Source: an uncultured Flavobacteriaceae bacterium
GTDB taxonomy: Bacteria; Bacteroidota; Bacteroidia; Flavobacteriales; Flavobacteriaceae
Assembly: GCA_905181615.1 (NCBI GenBank)
Contig: CAJIYH010000002.1
Span: 496,001 to 560,000 of the forward strand
Length of the DNA stretch: 64,000 nt
Reading direction: 5' to 3'
The notes under the pieces were generated by a model, which saw nothing but the letters and a program-made list of their open reading frames with translations, made no database searches and was not told the DNA's origin. The position numbers and the translations under genes were made by a program. Shown here one piece after another: positions 8,909-17,876 of this stretch (position 1 is the first letter of the stretch; each line of letters opens with the position of its first letter).

Positions 8909-9229
8909 ATGACAAAGTATAGAGAATCAAAAGCCCCAATAACAACATCGACTTACGATAAGAATAAAGTCGAAGGTGAAACGAATAATATTTACGAAGC
9001 GTTATCTATTATTGCTAAACGTTCCATGCAAATCAATTTAGATATTAAAAAAGAATTGCACGAAAAACTTGAAGAGTTTGCTACGCACAACGATAGCTTG
9101 GAAGAGATTTTCGAAAACAAAGAGCAAATCGAAGTATCTAAATTCTATGAAAGTCTTCCAAAACCGCATGCACTTGCAGTAGAAGAATGGCTTCAGAATA
9201 AAGTTTATCACCGCAAAACAGAAGAATAA
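8909..9229 (+). CDS. rpoZ: RNA polymerase omega subunit, Bacteroidetes Rpb6-like form
   Basis: 106 residues. The core NNIYEALSIIAKRSMQIN corresponds to the Rpb6/omega helix that latches the beta-prime subunit. The protein is longer than proteobacterial omega and has the acidic C-terminal half (KPHALAVEEWL near the end) seen in Bacteroidetes homologues. It sits between bamD and coaBC with gaps of only 5 and 6 bases; omega next to the CoA gene is a widespread association. Confidence 0.9.
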   Translation: MTKYRESKAPITTSTYDKNKVEGETNNIYEALSIIAKRSMQINLDIKKELHEKLEEFATHNDSLEEIFENKEQIEVSKFYESLPKPHALAVEEWLQNKVYHRKTEE

Positions 9230-9235
9230 AAGGAT

Positions 9236-10453
9236 ATGTCCTTGTTTACGGGTAAAAAAATTCTCATGGGAATCTCAGGAGGAATAGCTGCTTATAAGAC
9301 ACCTACGCTTGTTCGAGCATTTATCAAACAAGGAGCAGAGGTTCGTGTTATTATGACACCTTCTTCCAAAGACTTTGTTACCCCACTTTCTTTAGCAACA
9401 GTTTCACAAAACCCTGTATTTTCATCTTTTATTTCAGAAGACCAAGATAATCCACTTTGGAATAATCATGTTGAAATGGCGCTTTGGGCAGATTATATGC
9501 TGATTGCTCCAGCCACTTCGAACACCTTGTCTTCAATGGCACAAGCATGTTGCACTAATTTAGTGTTAGCAGCCTATTTATCGTCTCAATGTAAGGTTTT
9601 TGTTGCTCCAGCTATGGACTTAGATATGTATTCACATCCAGCAAATCAAAAAAACTTAGAAACTCTATCTGATTACGGAGTTGTTGTACTTCCAACAGAA
9701 GAAGGCTTTTTAGCCAGTGGCTTACTCGGAAAAGGAAGAATGATGGAACCCGAAAGTATTATTGCTTTTATGGAGAAAGACATCTACAAAACATTACCTC
9801 TTAAAAACAAAAAAGTTGTTATAACTGCTGGCCCTACGCAAGAAGCTATTGATCCAGTTCGCTTTATAGGAAACAATTCTTCTGGTAAAATGGGATTTGA
9901 ACTTGCCAAAAGAGCTGCAGATCTTGGCGCTGAGGTTATCTTAATCAGTGGCCCTACTAATTTATCTATTAAGCATGTTAACATTAAATTAGAACAGGTT
10001 GTTACTGCAGATCAAATGTTTGAAAGTTCTAAGAAACACTATGTGGATGCTTCTGTTTTTATCGCATCTGCTGCCGTAGCTGACTTTAAGCCTGATAATA
10101 ATGCTACACAAAAAATAAAAAAAGGAACAGGCTTTGATCAAATCAACCTTCTTCCAACACCAGATATTCTCGCTTATTTGGGTAAAATTAAAAAGGATCA
10201 ATTTCTTGTTGGCTTTGCTTTAGAAACCGAAAATGAACTAGAAAATGCGAAAGGAAAACTGGAGAGCAAAAATTTAGATGCCATTATATTAAATTCACTT
10301 AACGATGAGCAAGCAGGTTTTGGTGGCAATCAAAATAAAATCACCTACCTTCAACCTAATGTAAATCCAATTTCTTTTGAATTAAAAACTAAACAAGAAG
10401 TAGCCGTTGATGTTTTTGATCAAATTTTACTCAAATATGAAAAATTATCTTAG
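9236..10453 (+). CDS. coaBC: Phosphopantothenoylcysteine decarboxylase/synthetase CoaBC
   Basis: 405 residues, full length. Two steps of coenzyme A synthesis: ligation of cysteine to phosphopantothenate (CoaB, C-terminal) and decarboxylation (CoaC, N-terminal, flavoprotein). Seen: flavin fold GISGGIAAYK, the APAMDLDMY signature of CoaC around residue 124, and CoaB motifs ITAGPTQEAIDPVRFIGNNSSG and KIKKG with later DAIILNS. The 3' end overlaps the next gene by 17 bases. CoaE, the last CoA enzyme, is encoded at 14.9 kb. Confidence 0.96.
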   Translation: MSLFTGKKILMGISGGIAAYKTPTLVRAFIKQGAEVRVIMTPSSKDFVTPLSLATVSQNPVFSSFISEDQDNPLWNNHVEMALWADYMLIAPATSNTLSSMAQACCTNLVLAAYLSSQCKVFVAPAMDLDMYSHPANQKNLETLSDYGVVVLPTEEGFLASGLLGKGRMMEPESIIAFMEKDIYKTLPLKNKKVVITAGPTQEAIDPVRFIGNNSSGKMGFELAKRAADLGAEVILISGPTNLSIKHVNIKLEQVVTADQMFESSKKHYVDASVFIASAAVADFKPDNNATQKIKKGTGFDQINLLPTPDILAYLGKIKKDQFLVGFALETENELENAKGKLESKNLDAIILNSLNDEQAGFGGNQNKITYLQPNVNPISFELKTKQEVAVDVFDQILLKYEKLS

Positions 10454-11327
10454 CCTATTGTTATTTATTTTTCTTTTTACCCTTGGTAATGCCCAAGAAA
10501 TAGATTTCGAAATTACAATCAATTCTGATTTAGTAAATCAAACCAATCAACAGATTTTTAAAACATTAGAGAAAAGTATTAATGAGTTCATGAATAACAA
10601 AGCATGGACCAACCAAGAACTCGATGCAGAAGAAAAGCTAGATTGCAGTATGGTTCTTAACTTAACGGCATATAACGGATCTCAGTTTCAAGGCACCCTC
10701 CAGGTTCAAATTCAACGTCCAGTATTCAATACCAATTTTAAATCAACGATTTTAAATCACCTGGACAAAGATATTAGCTTCAGTTATCAGGAGTTTCAGC
10801 CGCTTTTTTACAACACTTCTACCTACGAGTCTAACTTAGTGTCCCTTTTAAGTTTCTATGCCTTTATAAGCTTAGGAATGGAAGCAGATACTTTTAAAGA
10901 AAATGGCGGTAACCCTTATTATGCAGTTGCGCAACAAATACTCAACCTAACAAATCAAAATCAGAAAAAAGGCTGGAACCAAGCTGATGGTAACCGCAAT
11001 AGATATTGGTTGATAGAAACACTTCGTTCAAATACTTTTAAAGAATACAGAACGGTAATGTATCAATATCATCGCAACGGACTTGATCTAATGACTCAAG
11101 ATCCTCTAAAGGCAAAGCAAAACATAATGACATCAATTAATAGCTTGAACCGTATGTATTCTAGACGACCCAATGCTTTTTTAAATCAAATATTTTTCGA
11201 TGCTAAAGCCGATGAAATTGTAGATATATTTTCTGATGGCCCAGAAGTTGAATTTCAAAATACGCTTAATTTACTCAATAAAATCGCACCTTTCTTTGGG
11301 CCAAAATGGAAACGTATTAAATACTAA
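10437..11327 (+). CDS. Exported DUF4835 family protein
   Basis: 296 residues starting at ATG 10437 (MKNYLSL...), chosen because it gives a clean signal peptide (hydrophobic core to residue about 18, cleavage after GNAQ) and because an earlier start would extend into coaBC without adding a sensible sequence. The family is Bacteroidetes-specific and often follows coaBC. No catalytic motif. Conserved-looking blocks include YYAVAQQILNL and a tyrosine- and asparagine-rich middle. Likely periplasmic or outer-membrane associated; function unknown. Confidence 0.85.
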   Translation: MKNYLSLLLFIFLFTLGNAQEIDFEITINSDLVNQTNQQIFKTLEKSINEFMNNKAWTNQELDAEEKLDCSMVLNLTAYNGSQFQGTLQVQIQRPVFNTNFKSTILNHLDKDISFSYQEFQPLFYNTSTYESNLVSLLSFYAFISLGMEADTFKENGGNPYYAVAQQILNLTNQNQKKGWNQADGNRNRYWLIETLRSNTFKEYRTVMYQYHRNGLDLMTQDPLKAKQNIMTSINSLNRMYSRRPNAFLNQIFFDAKADEIVDIFSDGPEVEFQNTLNLLNKIAPFFGPKWKRIKY

Positions 11328-11336
11328 TCATTTTCC

Positions 11337-11367
11337 TTGAAATTAGCTCGCTTGTGATTTATCTTTG
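11337..11367 (+). promoter_or_regulatory. recN: Bacteroidetes-type promoter for recN
   Basis: TTG at 11337-11339 and TATCTTTG at 11360-11367 are separated by 20 bases, matching the minus-33/minus-7 consensus. The minus-7 box covers the TTG codon at 11365, which argues that translation does not start there but at GTG 11389. Confidence 0.65.
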
Positions 11368-11388
11368 AGTTTCATAAACCTTATTTTC

Positions 11389-13041
11389 GTGCTTACAGGA
11401 TTAATTATTAAAAATTATGCTCTAATAGATCACTTGGAAGTTAATTTCTCAAGTGGAATGACAAGTATTACTGGTGAAACAGGAGCAGGTAAGTCAATCC
11501 TTTTAGGCGGTTTGGGATTGGTTCTAGGGAATAGAGCAGATCTATCAACTCTTAAAGATCTCAATCAAAAATGTTTTGTTGAAGCAACCTTTTCTATTCA
11601 AGATTATAAACTCAAGGACCTGTTCGAAGAGCTTGATTTGGATTATGATTCAATTACCCTAATCCGAAGAGATATATTGCCCACCGGAAAATCCAGGGCC
11701 TTTGTTAATGACACTCCTGTAAATTTAAATACACTTCAACGTTTAGGTCAGCAATTAATTGATGTTCATTCACAACACCAAACACTTTCATTAACTCAAA
11801 CAGAATATCAATTAGAAGTTCTTGATTCTCTTGCATCGAACAAGGAGTTGTTGATTGAATATCAAAATAAACTTTTGGTTTTCAAAAGCTTGGATGATAA
11901 ACTAAATAAGTTAACCGCGCTTCAAAACTCTCAAAAGCAAGATTTAGAGTACTCCGCTTTTCTTTTGGAAGAACTTATTGAAGCTAATTTGGTTTCAGGA
12001 ATGCTAATTCCTTTAGAAGAAGAAGAGCAGGAGTTGATTCATGCCGAAGAAATTGGATTGAGCCTTCTTAAGGCATCGCAAATTATCAGTGAAGAACAAA
12101 TGGGCGTAGAAGAACAGCTCAATGAAATTCGATCTGCCCTACAAAAAGTTTCTTTGCTATCAGAAAAATACGCCCCACTTTTTAATCGTGTGGAAAGCTT
12201 AAAAATAGAATTACTTGATTTAAACCAAGAAATTCAATTACAGGCTGAGCAAATTGAAGCCAACCCACAACGCCTCGAAGTTGTTAAAATAGCACTTCAG
12301 AAAATATATGATTTGCAAGCTAAACACAAATGTCAATCTGTTGAAGAATTGATTGCTATTCGTGAATCTTTAGACGAAAAAGTTCAATCAAAGGCGACTA
12401 TAGGGGAGGATCTAATTAAATTGGCAAAGGAACGAGAAGTCTTGAACGCTGAGCTTTTGGAGTTGGCGCAAAACATATCGCATAAAAGGAAGAATACAAT
12501 CCCTTCTTTAAAAGAAGAGCTTGAATCTCTTTTGGGTGTCTTAGGGATGCCAAACGCACGGTTCAATATAGACTTATTGGCGAGTGAACGCATGTTACTT
12601 AATGGAAAAGACGAGTTGGTTTTTGAATTTTCTGCGAACAAAGGATCTAATTTTGGATCTCTAAAAAAGGTTGCTTCTGGAGGAGAATTATCTCGCATAA
12701 TGCTTTCTATTAAAGCAATTTTATCTCGCTTTAAAACATTGCCCACCATTATTTTTGATGAAATTGACACGGGAGTCTCAGGGGAAGTTTCTTATAAGAT
12801 TGGAGAGGTAATGCACCGTATGAGTAGATACATGCAAGTAATCACAATTTCTCATCTACCACAAGTAGCAGCTAAAGGAGCGCATCACTTTAAAGTTTAT
12901 AAAGAAACTATAGATCAAAGTACTTATACACAACTCAAAAAGTTAAATTCTGGAGACCGTGTTCAAGAAATTGCTCAGATGCTTGGAGGAGAAGAAATTT
13001 CTGAAACAGCTGTTCAGCACGCAAAAGAATTATTGAATTAA
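11389..13041 (+). CDS. recN: DNA repair protein RecN
   Basis: 550 residues from GTG 11389. SMC-like ATPase that holds and repairs broken DNA ends. Seen: the typical N-terminus LIIKNYALIDHLEV, Walker A TGETGAGKSILLGGL, a central coiled-coil (about 150-350) rich in Glu, Leu and Lys, the ABC signature region SGGELSRIMLSIK and Walker B TIIFDEIDTGVSGEV. I prefer the GTG to an in-frame TTG at 11365 because the TTG lies inside a promoter element and family members begin near this point. Confidence 0.95.
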   Translation: MLTGLIIKNYALIDHLEVNFSSGMTSITGETGAGKSILLGGLGLVLGNRADLSTLKDLNQKCFVEATFSIQDYKLKDLFEELDLDYDSITLIRRDILPTGKSRAFVNDTPVNLNTLQRLGQQLIDVHSQHQTLSLTQTEYQLEVLDSLASNKELLIEYQNKLLVFKSLDDKLNKLTALQNSQKQDLEYSAFLLEELIEANLVSGMLIPLEEEEQELIHAEEIGLSLLKASQIISEEQMGVEEQLNEIRSALQKVSLLSEKYAPLFNRVESLKIELLDLNQEIQLQAEQIEANPQRLEVVKIALQKIYDLQAKHKCQSVEELIAIRESLDEKVQSKATIGEDLIKLAKEREVLNAELLELAQNISHKRKNTIPSLKEELESLLGVLGMPNARFNIDLLASERMLLNGKDELVFEFSANKGSNFGSLKKVASGGELSRIMLSIKAILSRFKTLPTIIFDEIDTGVSGEVSYKIGEVMHRMSRYMQVITISHLPQVAAKGAHHFKVYKETIDQSTYTQLKKLNSGDRVQEIAQMLGGEEISETAVQHAKELLN

Positions 13042-13043
13042 TG

Positions 13044-13051
13044 TATATTTG
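13044..13051 (+). promoter_or_regulatory. fabI: Minus-7 box for fabI
   Basis: TATATTTG matches TAnnTTTG, 26 bases before the fabI ATG and just after the recN stop. Confidence 0.45.
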
Positions 13052-13077
13052 GCATTTATTAATTTAATTATAAACAT

Positions 13078-13893
13078 ATGTCTCATCAACTTTTAGCTGG
13101 GAAAAGAGGAATTATTTTTGGAGCACTTGACAATCAATCTATTGCATGGAAAACTGCAGAAAGTGTTCACGAACAAGGAGGTCAAATTGTTTTGACCAAT
13201 GCTCCTGTTGCACTGCGCATGGGAACTATAATTGAATTGGCAGCTCAAGTCAATGCCCCAGTAATACCTGCTGATGCTACTTCGATTGAAGATTTAGAAA
13301 ACCTAATAGACAAAGCTGTAGAGCATCTAGGAGGCCCACTAGATTTTGTTCTACACTCTATTGGAATGTCTGTTAATGTTCGCAAAGGAAAGCACTATAC
13401 CGACTTAAATCACGATTGGATGACTAAAGGATGGGATGTTTCAGCGGTTTCATTTCACAAACTACTCCAAACTTTATATAAAAAAGATGCAATGAAGCCC
13501 GGTGGTAGTATTGTTGCACTCACTTACGTTGCAGCCCAACGCGTATTTCCAAATTATAACGATATGGCAGATAATAAAGCTTATTTAGAGTCTATAGCTC
13601 GAAGCTTTGGTTATTTTATGGGGAAAGACAAGCAAGTTCGTGTTAATACCATTTCACAGTCACCAACATTAACGACTGCAGGTCAAGGTGTTGAAGGCTT
13701 AGATGGCTTTTTGAACTACGCCGAAAAAATGTCTCCTTTAGGTAATGCATCTGCTAAAGAATGCGCAGATTATACCGTAATGATGTTCTCTGATTTTACA
13801 AGAAAAGTTACTTTACAAAACCTATTTCATGATGGTGGATTTTCGAATACAGGTGTAAGTCAAGAAGTTATAGACATGCTTCAAAAAGAATAG
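13078..13893 (+). CDS. fabI: Enoyl-[acyl-carrier-protein] reductase (NADH) FabI
   Basis: 271 residues. Reduces trans-2-enoyl-ACP in the last step of each fatty-acid elongation cycle. Seen: the FabI-type nucleotide site GKRGIIFGALDNQSIAW, the HSIGMS segment, and the catalytic Tyr-x6-Lys as YNDMADNK (near residues 160-167). This is the target type of triclosan and related inhibitors. Its own minus-7 box is present; the YbbR-like gene follows eight bases after the stop. Confidence 0.96.
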   Translation: MSHQLLAGKRGIIFGALDNQSIAWKTAESVHEQGGQIVLTNAPVALRMGTIIELAAQVNAPVIPADATSIEDLENLIDKAVEHLGGPLDFVLHSIGMSVNVRKGKHYTDLNHDWMTKGWDVSAVSFHKLLQTLYKKDAMKPGGSIVALTYVAAQRVFPNYNDMADNKAYLESIARSFGYFMGKDKQVRVNTISQSPTLTTAGQGVEGLDGFLNYAEKMSPLGNASAKECADYTVMMFSDFTRKVTLQNLFHDGGFSNTGVSQEVIDMLQKE

Positions 13894-13901
13894 TATAATC
13901 T

Positions 13902-14870
13902 ATGGAACAACGTTTTCCTTTTCTCCACTCTTTACAAGATATTTCTCTGGAAAGAGGGAAGTCACGTTCATTTTTAATATTCTTAGCCCTTTCTTTTTTA
14001 TTTTGGACGATAACTAAATTTTCAAATCAATATACGGAGGTTTTGACCTTTGATGTTGCTTTTGAAAATTTTCCTTTGGGAGTTGTCCCCATATCCAGCA
14101 ACACTTCTGAGGTTCAAATGACCTTATCTGCTTCAGGTTTTCAATTCCTTTTTTATAAGTTTTTTGTAAATGAAATTGTTTTGAACTCAGATAAAGGGAC
14201 TTTTGAAGGGGGTATTGCTTCAATGTCTTTAGAACAGAGTATTAAAGACATACAAGACCAACTTATTGGAGTCACAGAAGTGAGAGCTCTTTTCCCGAAC
14301 ACTGTTAATTTTGAGTATTCACAACTTGATAATAAACGTATCCCTGTAAAATTACAATCGGTTCTGGATGTAGTTTCTGGTTTTGGAATTTCCGAACAAC
14401 TTGTTTTCGAACCTGATAGTATTAATGTGATAGGGACTTCAAATATCCTAGACACATTAAAAGCTGTTTACATAAATTCTGATCAGATTTCTGAAGTGAA
14501 GAAATCCTTTAAAGAACAATTAATATTATACAATCCAATTCCCGACCAAATCAAATTTTCTGAATCTAGTGTTTCACTGAAAGTAGTAATTGATCGGTTT
14601 TCTGAGAAAAGCATTGAAATCCCTATAAGTCTTATCAATGTTCCAGATTCTATAGGCCTAAAATTATTTCCAAGTAACATTAAACTTACTTTTGCAGCAA
14701 GTTTAACTAATATTAAAGTAATAAATGAATCTAGCTTTACAATCTCATGTGATTATAATTCATTAAAACTTGGAGACGAAAGCCTGGAACTCAAGCTCAT
14801 TAGATACCCAAATAACCTGCAGAATTTGCGCTGGTCACCCAAACAAGTTGAATATTTAATTCGTAAATAA
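13902..14870 (+). CDS. YbbR-like (CdaR-related) domain protein
   Basis: 322 residues. One N-terminal membrane segment (about 23-41, FLIFLALSFLFWTITKF) is followed by an extracytoplasmic region of repeated beta-rich YbbR-like domains (blocks with N/V-x-G/P boundaries around 130-230). In Firmicutes YbbR proteins regulate the diadenylate cyclase CdaA; no cdaA is present beside it here, so such a role is not supported. coaE begins two bases after its stop, a conserved flavobacterial order. Confidence 0.75.
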   Translation: MEQRFPFLHSLQDISLERGKSRSFLIFLALSFLFWTITKFSNQYTEVLTFDVAFENFPLGVVPISSNTSEVQMTLSASGFQFLFYKFFVNEIVLNSDKGTFEGGIASMSLEQSIKDIQDQLIGVTEVRALFPNTVNFEYSQLDNKRIPVKLQSVLDVVSGFGISEQLVFEPDSINVIGTSNILDTLKAVYINSDQISEVKKSFKEQLILYNPIPDQIKFSESSVSLKVVIDRFSEKSIEIPISLINVPDSIGLKLFPSNIKLTFAASLTNIKVINESSFTISCDYNSLKLGDESLELKLIRYPNNLQNLRWSPKQVEYLIRK

Positions 14871-14872
14871 GG

Positions 14873-15460
14873 ATGCCTAAAATTGTTGGATTAACGGGAG
14901 GTATAGGAAGTGGAAAATCGACGACTGCAGCGTATTTTTCTGAGTTAGGAATACCTTGTTATATCGCAGATGATCGTGCTATAGAACTCATGACATCTAG
15001 TATAACCATACAACAGGCGATAATAAATGAATTTGGCGCAGAAAGTTATATTAACGGAAATCTAAACCGTCCCTTTTTAGCTTCTATTGTTTTTAAAGAC
15101 AGCGGTCTTTTAGCAACCCTAAATGCTATTGTTCACCCAGCTGTTGCTAGTGATTTTAGATCTTGGTTATTAGAGCAAAATTCAATTTATGTAATTAAGG
15201 AAGCAGCAATTTTATTTGAAAACGGAGGATCTAAACTTTGCGATCAGGTTATCCTTGTAATAGCTCCAAAAGATATTCGTGTGCAACGAGTAATAGACCG
15301 TGACAAATGCACTAAAGAAGATGTTCTTGAAAGAATGTCAAAACAGTGGAGTGATGCTAAAAAGAAACCCCTTGCAGATTACATAATAGAAAACATCGAG
15401 TGGAAAGAAACTTCGAAGCAAATAGAGGTTCTCCATCAAAAGTTGAACCAGATTAGTTAA
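14873..15460 (+). CDS. coaE: Dephospho-CoA kinase CoaE
   Basis: 195 residues. Phosphorylates the 3' hydroxyl of dephospho-CoA, the final CoA step. Seen: P-loop GLTGGIGSGKST at the N-terminus, the CoA-binding ADDRAIELM segment, the conserved HPAV motif, and the lid region RDKCTKEDVLERMSKQW (split: RDKCTKEDVL, ERMSKQW). The end DYIIEN matches the family. Confidence 0.95.
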   Translation: MPKIVGLTGGIGSGKSTTAAYFSELGIPCYIADDRAIELMTSSITIQQAIINEFGAESYINGNLNRPFLASIVFKDSGLLATLNAIVHPAVASDFRSWLLEQNSIYVIKEAAILFENGGSKLCDQVILVIAPKDIRVQRVIDRDKCTKEDVLERMSKQWSDAKKKPLADYIIENIEWKETSKQIEVLHQKLNQIS

Positions 15461-15538
15461 ATTAATTGAATTAACAATGTTTTAGCATTATTTTAAATAT
15501 TAAATAGTAAAATTTGTAGATTAATTCGAGTTTTGTTT

Positions 15539-17137
15539 ATGAAGAAGAAACAATTTATATCACTGGTAATTTTTATGCTTTTATCTCTTTCAGGGGTAAT
15601 ATTCATTCAAGGGTACTGGATATATTCGTCAATGAATAACATTGAAGAAGAGTTTTCACTTACAGTTCGTCAGGCACTTAGCTCGGTTGCTGAAGAAGTT
15701 CAAGAAAGAGAATTACGTTATTATTTTGATCGTTTTGAAACCCTTATAGATTCTGCCGGCTCTCCAGAAACTTCAGAATTTAGAGATGTATTTTTATTTT
15801 ATGATAACGACGCTCCTTCTAGTCTTTCTGCTCTTCATGCTTTTGGGATGGTTAAGAATGAATATAATATCCCTACAAATGGCGGGACAAACGATGAGTC
15901 GGAGACATTCACTAAAGTTTCTGATTATAAGGGAGTTCGCACAAAAACTATTTTAACAGAAAATTTCGATCGGGAAAATAGAGTTTCTTTAACAATAGAT
16001 AAGTTTAAAGATATCGAACGTATTAATGCTTTTGATCAAGCGACATACAAATCTTTTTTCTCAAGTATCGCTAATGCCTTTCCAATTCATAAACGTCTTA
16101 ACTCTTATGAAGTCGAAGTTATTCTTCGTCGTGCTCTAATTGGAAGAGATATAATAACCCCTTTTGAGTTTGGAATCTTCAGTGATGGATTGGCAACCAA
16201 AGTAACTTCAAATAATTACGTAGAAAGTCAAAAAGGGCCAAAGTATTCTATTCCGTTATTTCTAGAGAGTGAAGGCGTTAATGCATATGATTTGGTGGTT
16301 TCGTTCCCTGAAAAAAACACGTACTTACGATCTTCGTTTGTTGGCATTACCATTTTATCCTTCGTACTTACTTTATTGATTATTGTGGTTTGTGCATATT
16401 CTATTTATGAGATTGTTCAACAAAAGAAAATCTCGGAAATTAAATCTGACTTTATAAACAACATGTCTCATGAATTCAAAACACCCATCGCAACCATTAA
16501 CCTTGCCATTGATGCGTTGCAAAATAAAAGCGTAAAAAATGATAGCAGTAAAGTAGATCGCTATTTGAATATGCTGAGAGAAGAAAATAAAAGAATGCAA
16601 GATCAGGTAGAAAATGTTTTGATGATTTCTCAATTGGATCGTGGAGCTACCCCCTTAAACTTACAGCATACAGCTATAAACCTGCTTGTTAAAGAGGCTA
16701 TAAGTCATGTTGCGCTTATTATTCAAAGCAAAAAAGGAACCATTAAGAGTGCTTTAAAGGCCAGCGAGCAAAGTGTTTTTGTAGATAAAAATCATTTTAC
16801 TAATGTGTTTGTGAATTTATTGGATAATGCAATTAAATATTCACTTAAAGCTCCCTTGATAGAAATCCGATCCTTTAATGAAAAGAACTTTTGGATTTTT
16901 GAAATCCAAGATTATGGTATGGGGATGGATCCAGATACTACAAAGCTTATTTTTAAGAAATTTTACAGACAAGAGGGAGGTAATATTCACAACATAAAGG
17001 GACATGGACTTGGTCTTTCCTATGTAAAAAAAATAATAGAATTACATAACGGCACGATTAATGTAATTAGTAAAAAGAAGGTGGGTTCAACGTTTCAAAT
17101 TCGTTTGCCAATCACCGCCTATAATATCAATCTTTAA
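15539..17137 (+). CDS. Membrane sensor histidine kinase, RprX-like
   Basis: 532 residues from ATG 15539 (a TTG six bases earlier is in frame). A membrane segment at about 8-28, a periplasmic sensor region of about 240 residues, a second membrane segment at about 266-290, then HisKA with the phospho-acceptor His311 in NMSHEFKTPIATI, and HATPase_c with N box NLLDNAIKYS, G1 DYGMGM and G2 GHGLGLSYVKKI. The response regulator gene follows 22 bases later. The signal is unknown; resemblance to Bacteroides RprX is by general layout. Confidence 0.92.
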   Translation: MKKKQFISLVIFMLLSLSGVIFIQGYWIYSSMNNIEEEFSLTVRQALSSVAEEVQERELRYYFDRFETLIDSAGSPETSEFRDVFLFYDNDAPSSLSALHAFGMVKNEYNIPTNGGTNDESETFTKVSDYKGVRTKTILTENFDRENRVSLTIDKFKDIERINAFDQATYKSFFSSIANAFPIHKRLNSYEVEVILRRALIGRDIITPFEFGIFSDGLATKVTSNNYVESQKGPKYSIPLFLESEGVNAYDLVVSFPEKNTYLRSSFVGITILSFVLTLLIIVVCAYSIYEIVQQKKISEIKSDFINNMSHEFKTPIATINLAIDALQNKSVKNDSSKVDRYLNMLREENKRMQDQVENVLMISQLDRGATPLNLQHTAINLLVKEAISHVALIIQSKKGTIKSALKASEQSVFVDKNHFTNVFVNLLDNAIKYSLKAPLIEIRSFNEKNFWIFEIQDYGMGMDPDTTKLIFKKFYRQEGGNIHNIKGHGLGLSYVKKIIELHNGTINVISKKKVGSTFQIRLPITAYNINL

Positions 17138-17159
17138 TTTGAATTAATAAAAAAGTAAA

Positions 17160-17873
17160 ATGAAATTAGAAAGTAAAAAAATATTATTAGTTGAAGATGA
17201 CCCAAACTTTGGAAACATACTTAAAGAGTATCTATCCATTAACGGATATGATGTTACCCTCGCTAAAAACGGAATAGAAGGTTTTGAGAAATTCAAAAAG
17301 GACATGTTTGATCTTTGTCTATTGGATGTTATGATGCCGTATAAAGATGGTTTTACTCTGGCTAAAGAAATTAGAGAAAAGAATGAAGCAGTGCCTTTGA
17401 TTTTTATAACCGCAAAGACACTGAAAGAAGATGTCTTAAAAGGATTTAAATTAGGTGCAGATGATTATATTTCAAAGCCCTTTGATTCTGAAGTATTACT
17501 CGCTAAAATTAAATCCATTCTTTCTAGAAGGGTAGTTCAACCCTCAATTGAATCTAAAGAAATTGATTTCACAATTGGAGCTTTTGAGTTTAATTCAAAA
17601 CTAAGAATCCTTACTTTTAATGACACTGTACCCATAAAGCTCTCTCCAAAAGAAAATCAATTGTTACGCTTATTAGCGTTGCATATAAACGACCTCTTAT
17701 CTAGAGAAACGGCTCTGAATAAAATTTGGCAGGACGACAATTATTTTACTTCCAGGAGTATGGATGTATATATTGCTAAATTAAGAAAATATCTAAGAAC
17801 CGACCCGAATGTTGAAATTTTAAATATTCATGGAGAAGGTTTTCGTTTGGTAGTTAATGAAGCTGTTGTGTAG
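17160..17873 (+). CDS. OmpR-family response regulator, RprY-like
   Basis: 237 residues. Receiver domain with acidic pocket EDD (12-14), phospho-acceptor Asp56 in LLDVMMP, Thr in ITAK and Lys in SKPF; C-terminal winged helix (about 135-230) with the SRSMDVYIAKLRKYL recognition-helix region (split SRSMDVYI, AKLRKYL). Forms a two-component pair with the kinase directly upstream. Targets cannot be inferred. Its stop is four bases from the convergent xerD end. Confidence 0.93.
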   Translation: MKLESKKILLVEDDPNFGNILKEYLSINGYDVTLAKNGIEGFEKFKKDMFDLCLLDVMMPYKDGFTLAKEIREKNEAVPLIFITAKTLKEDVLKGFKLGADDYISKPFDSEVLLAKIKSILSRRVVQPSIESKEIDFTIGAFEFNSKLRILTFNDTVPIKLSPKENQLLRLLALHINDLLSRETALNKIWQDDNYFTSRSMDVYIAKLRKYLRTDPNVEILNIHGEGFRLVVNEAVV

Positions 17874-17876
17874 CTT

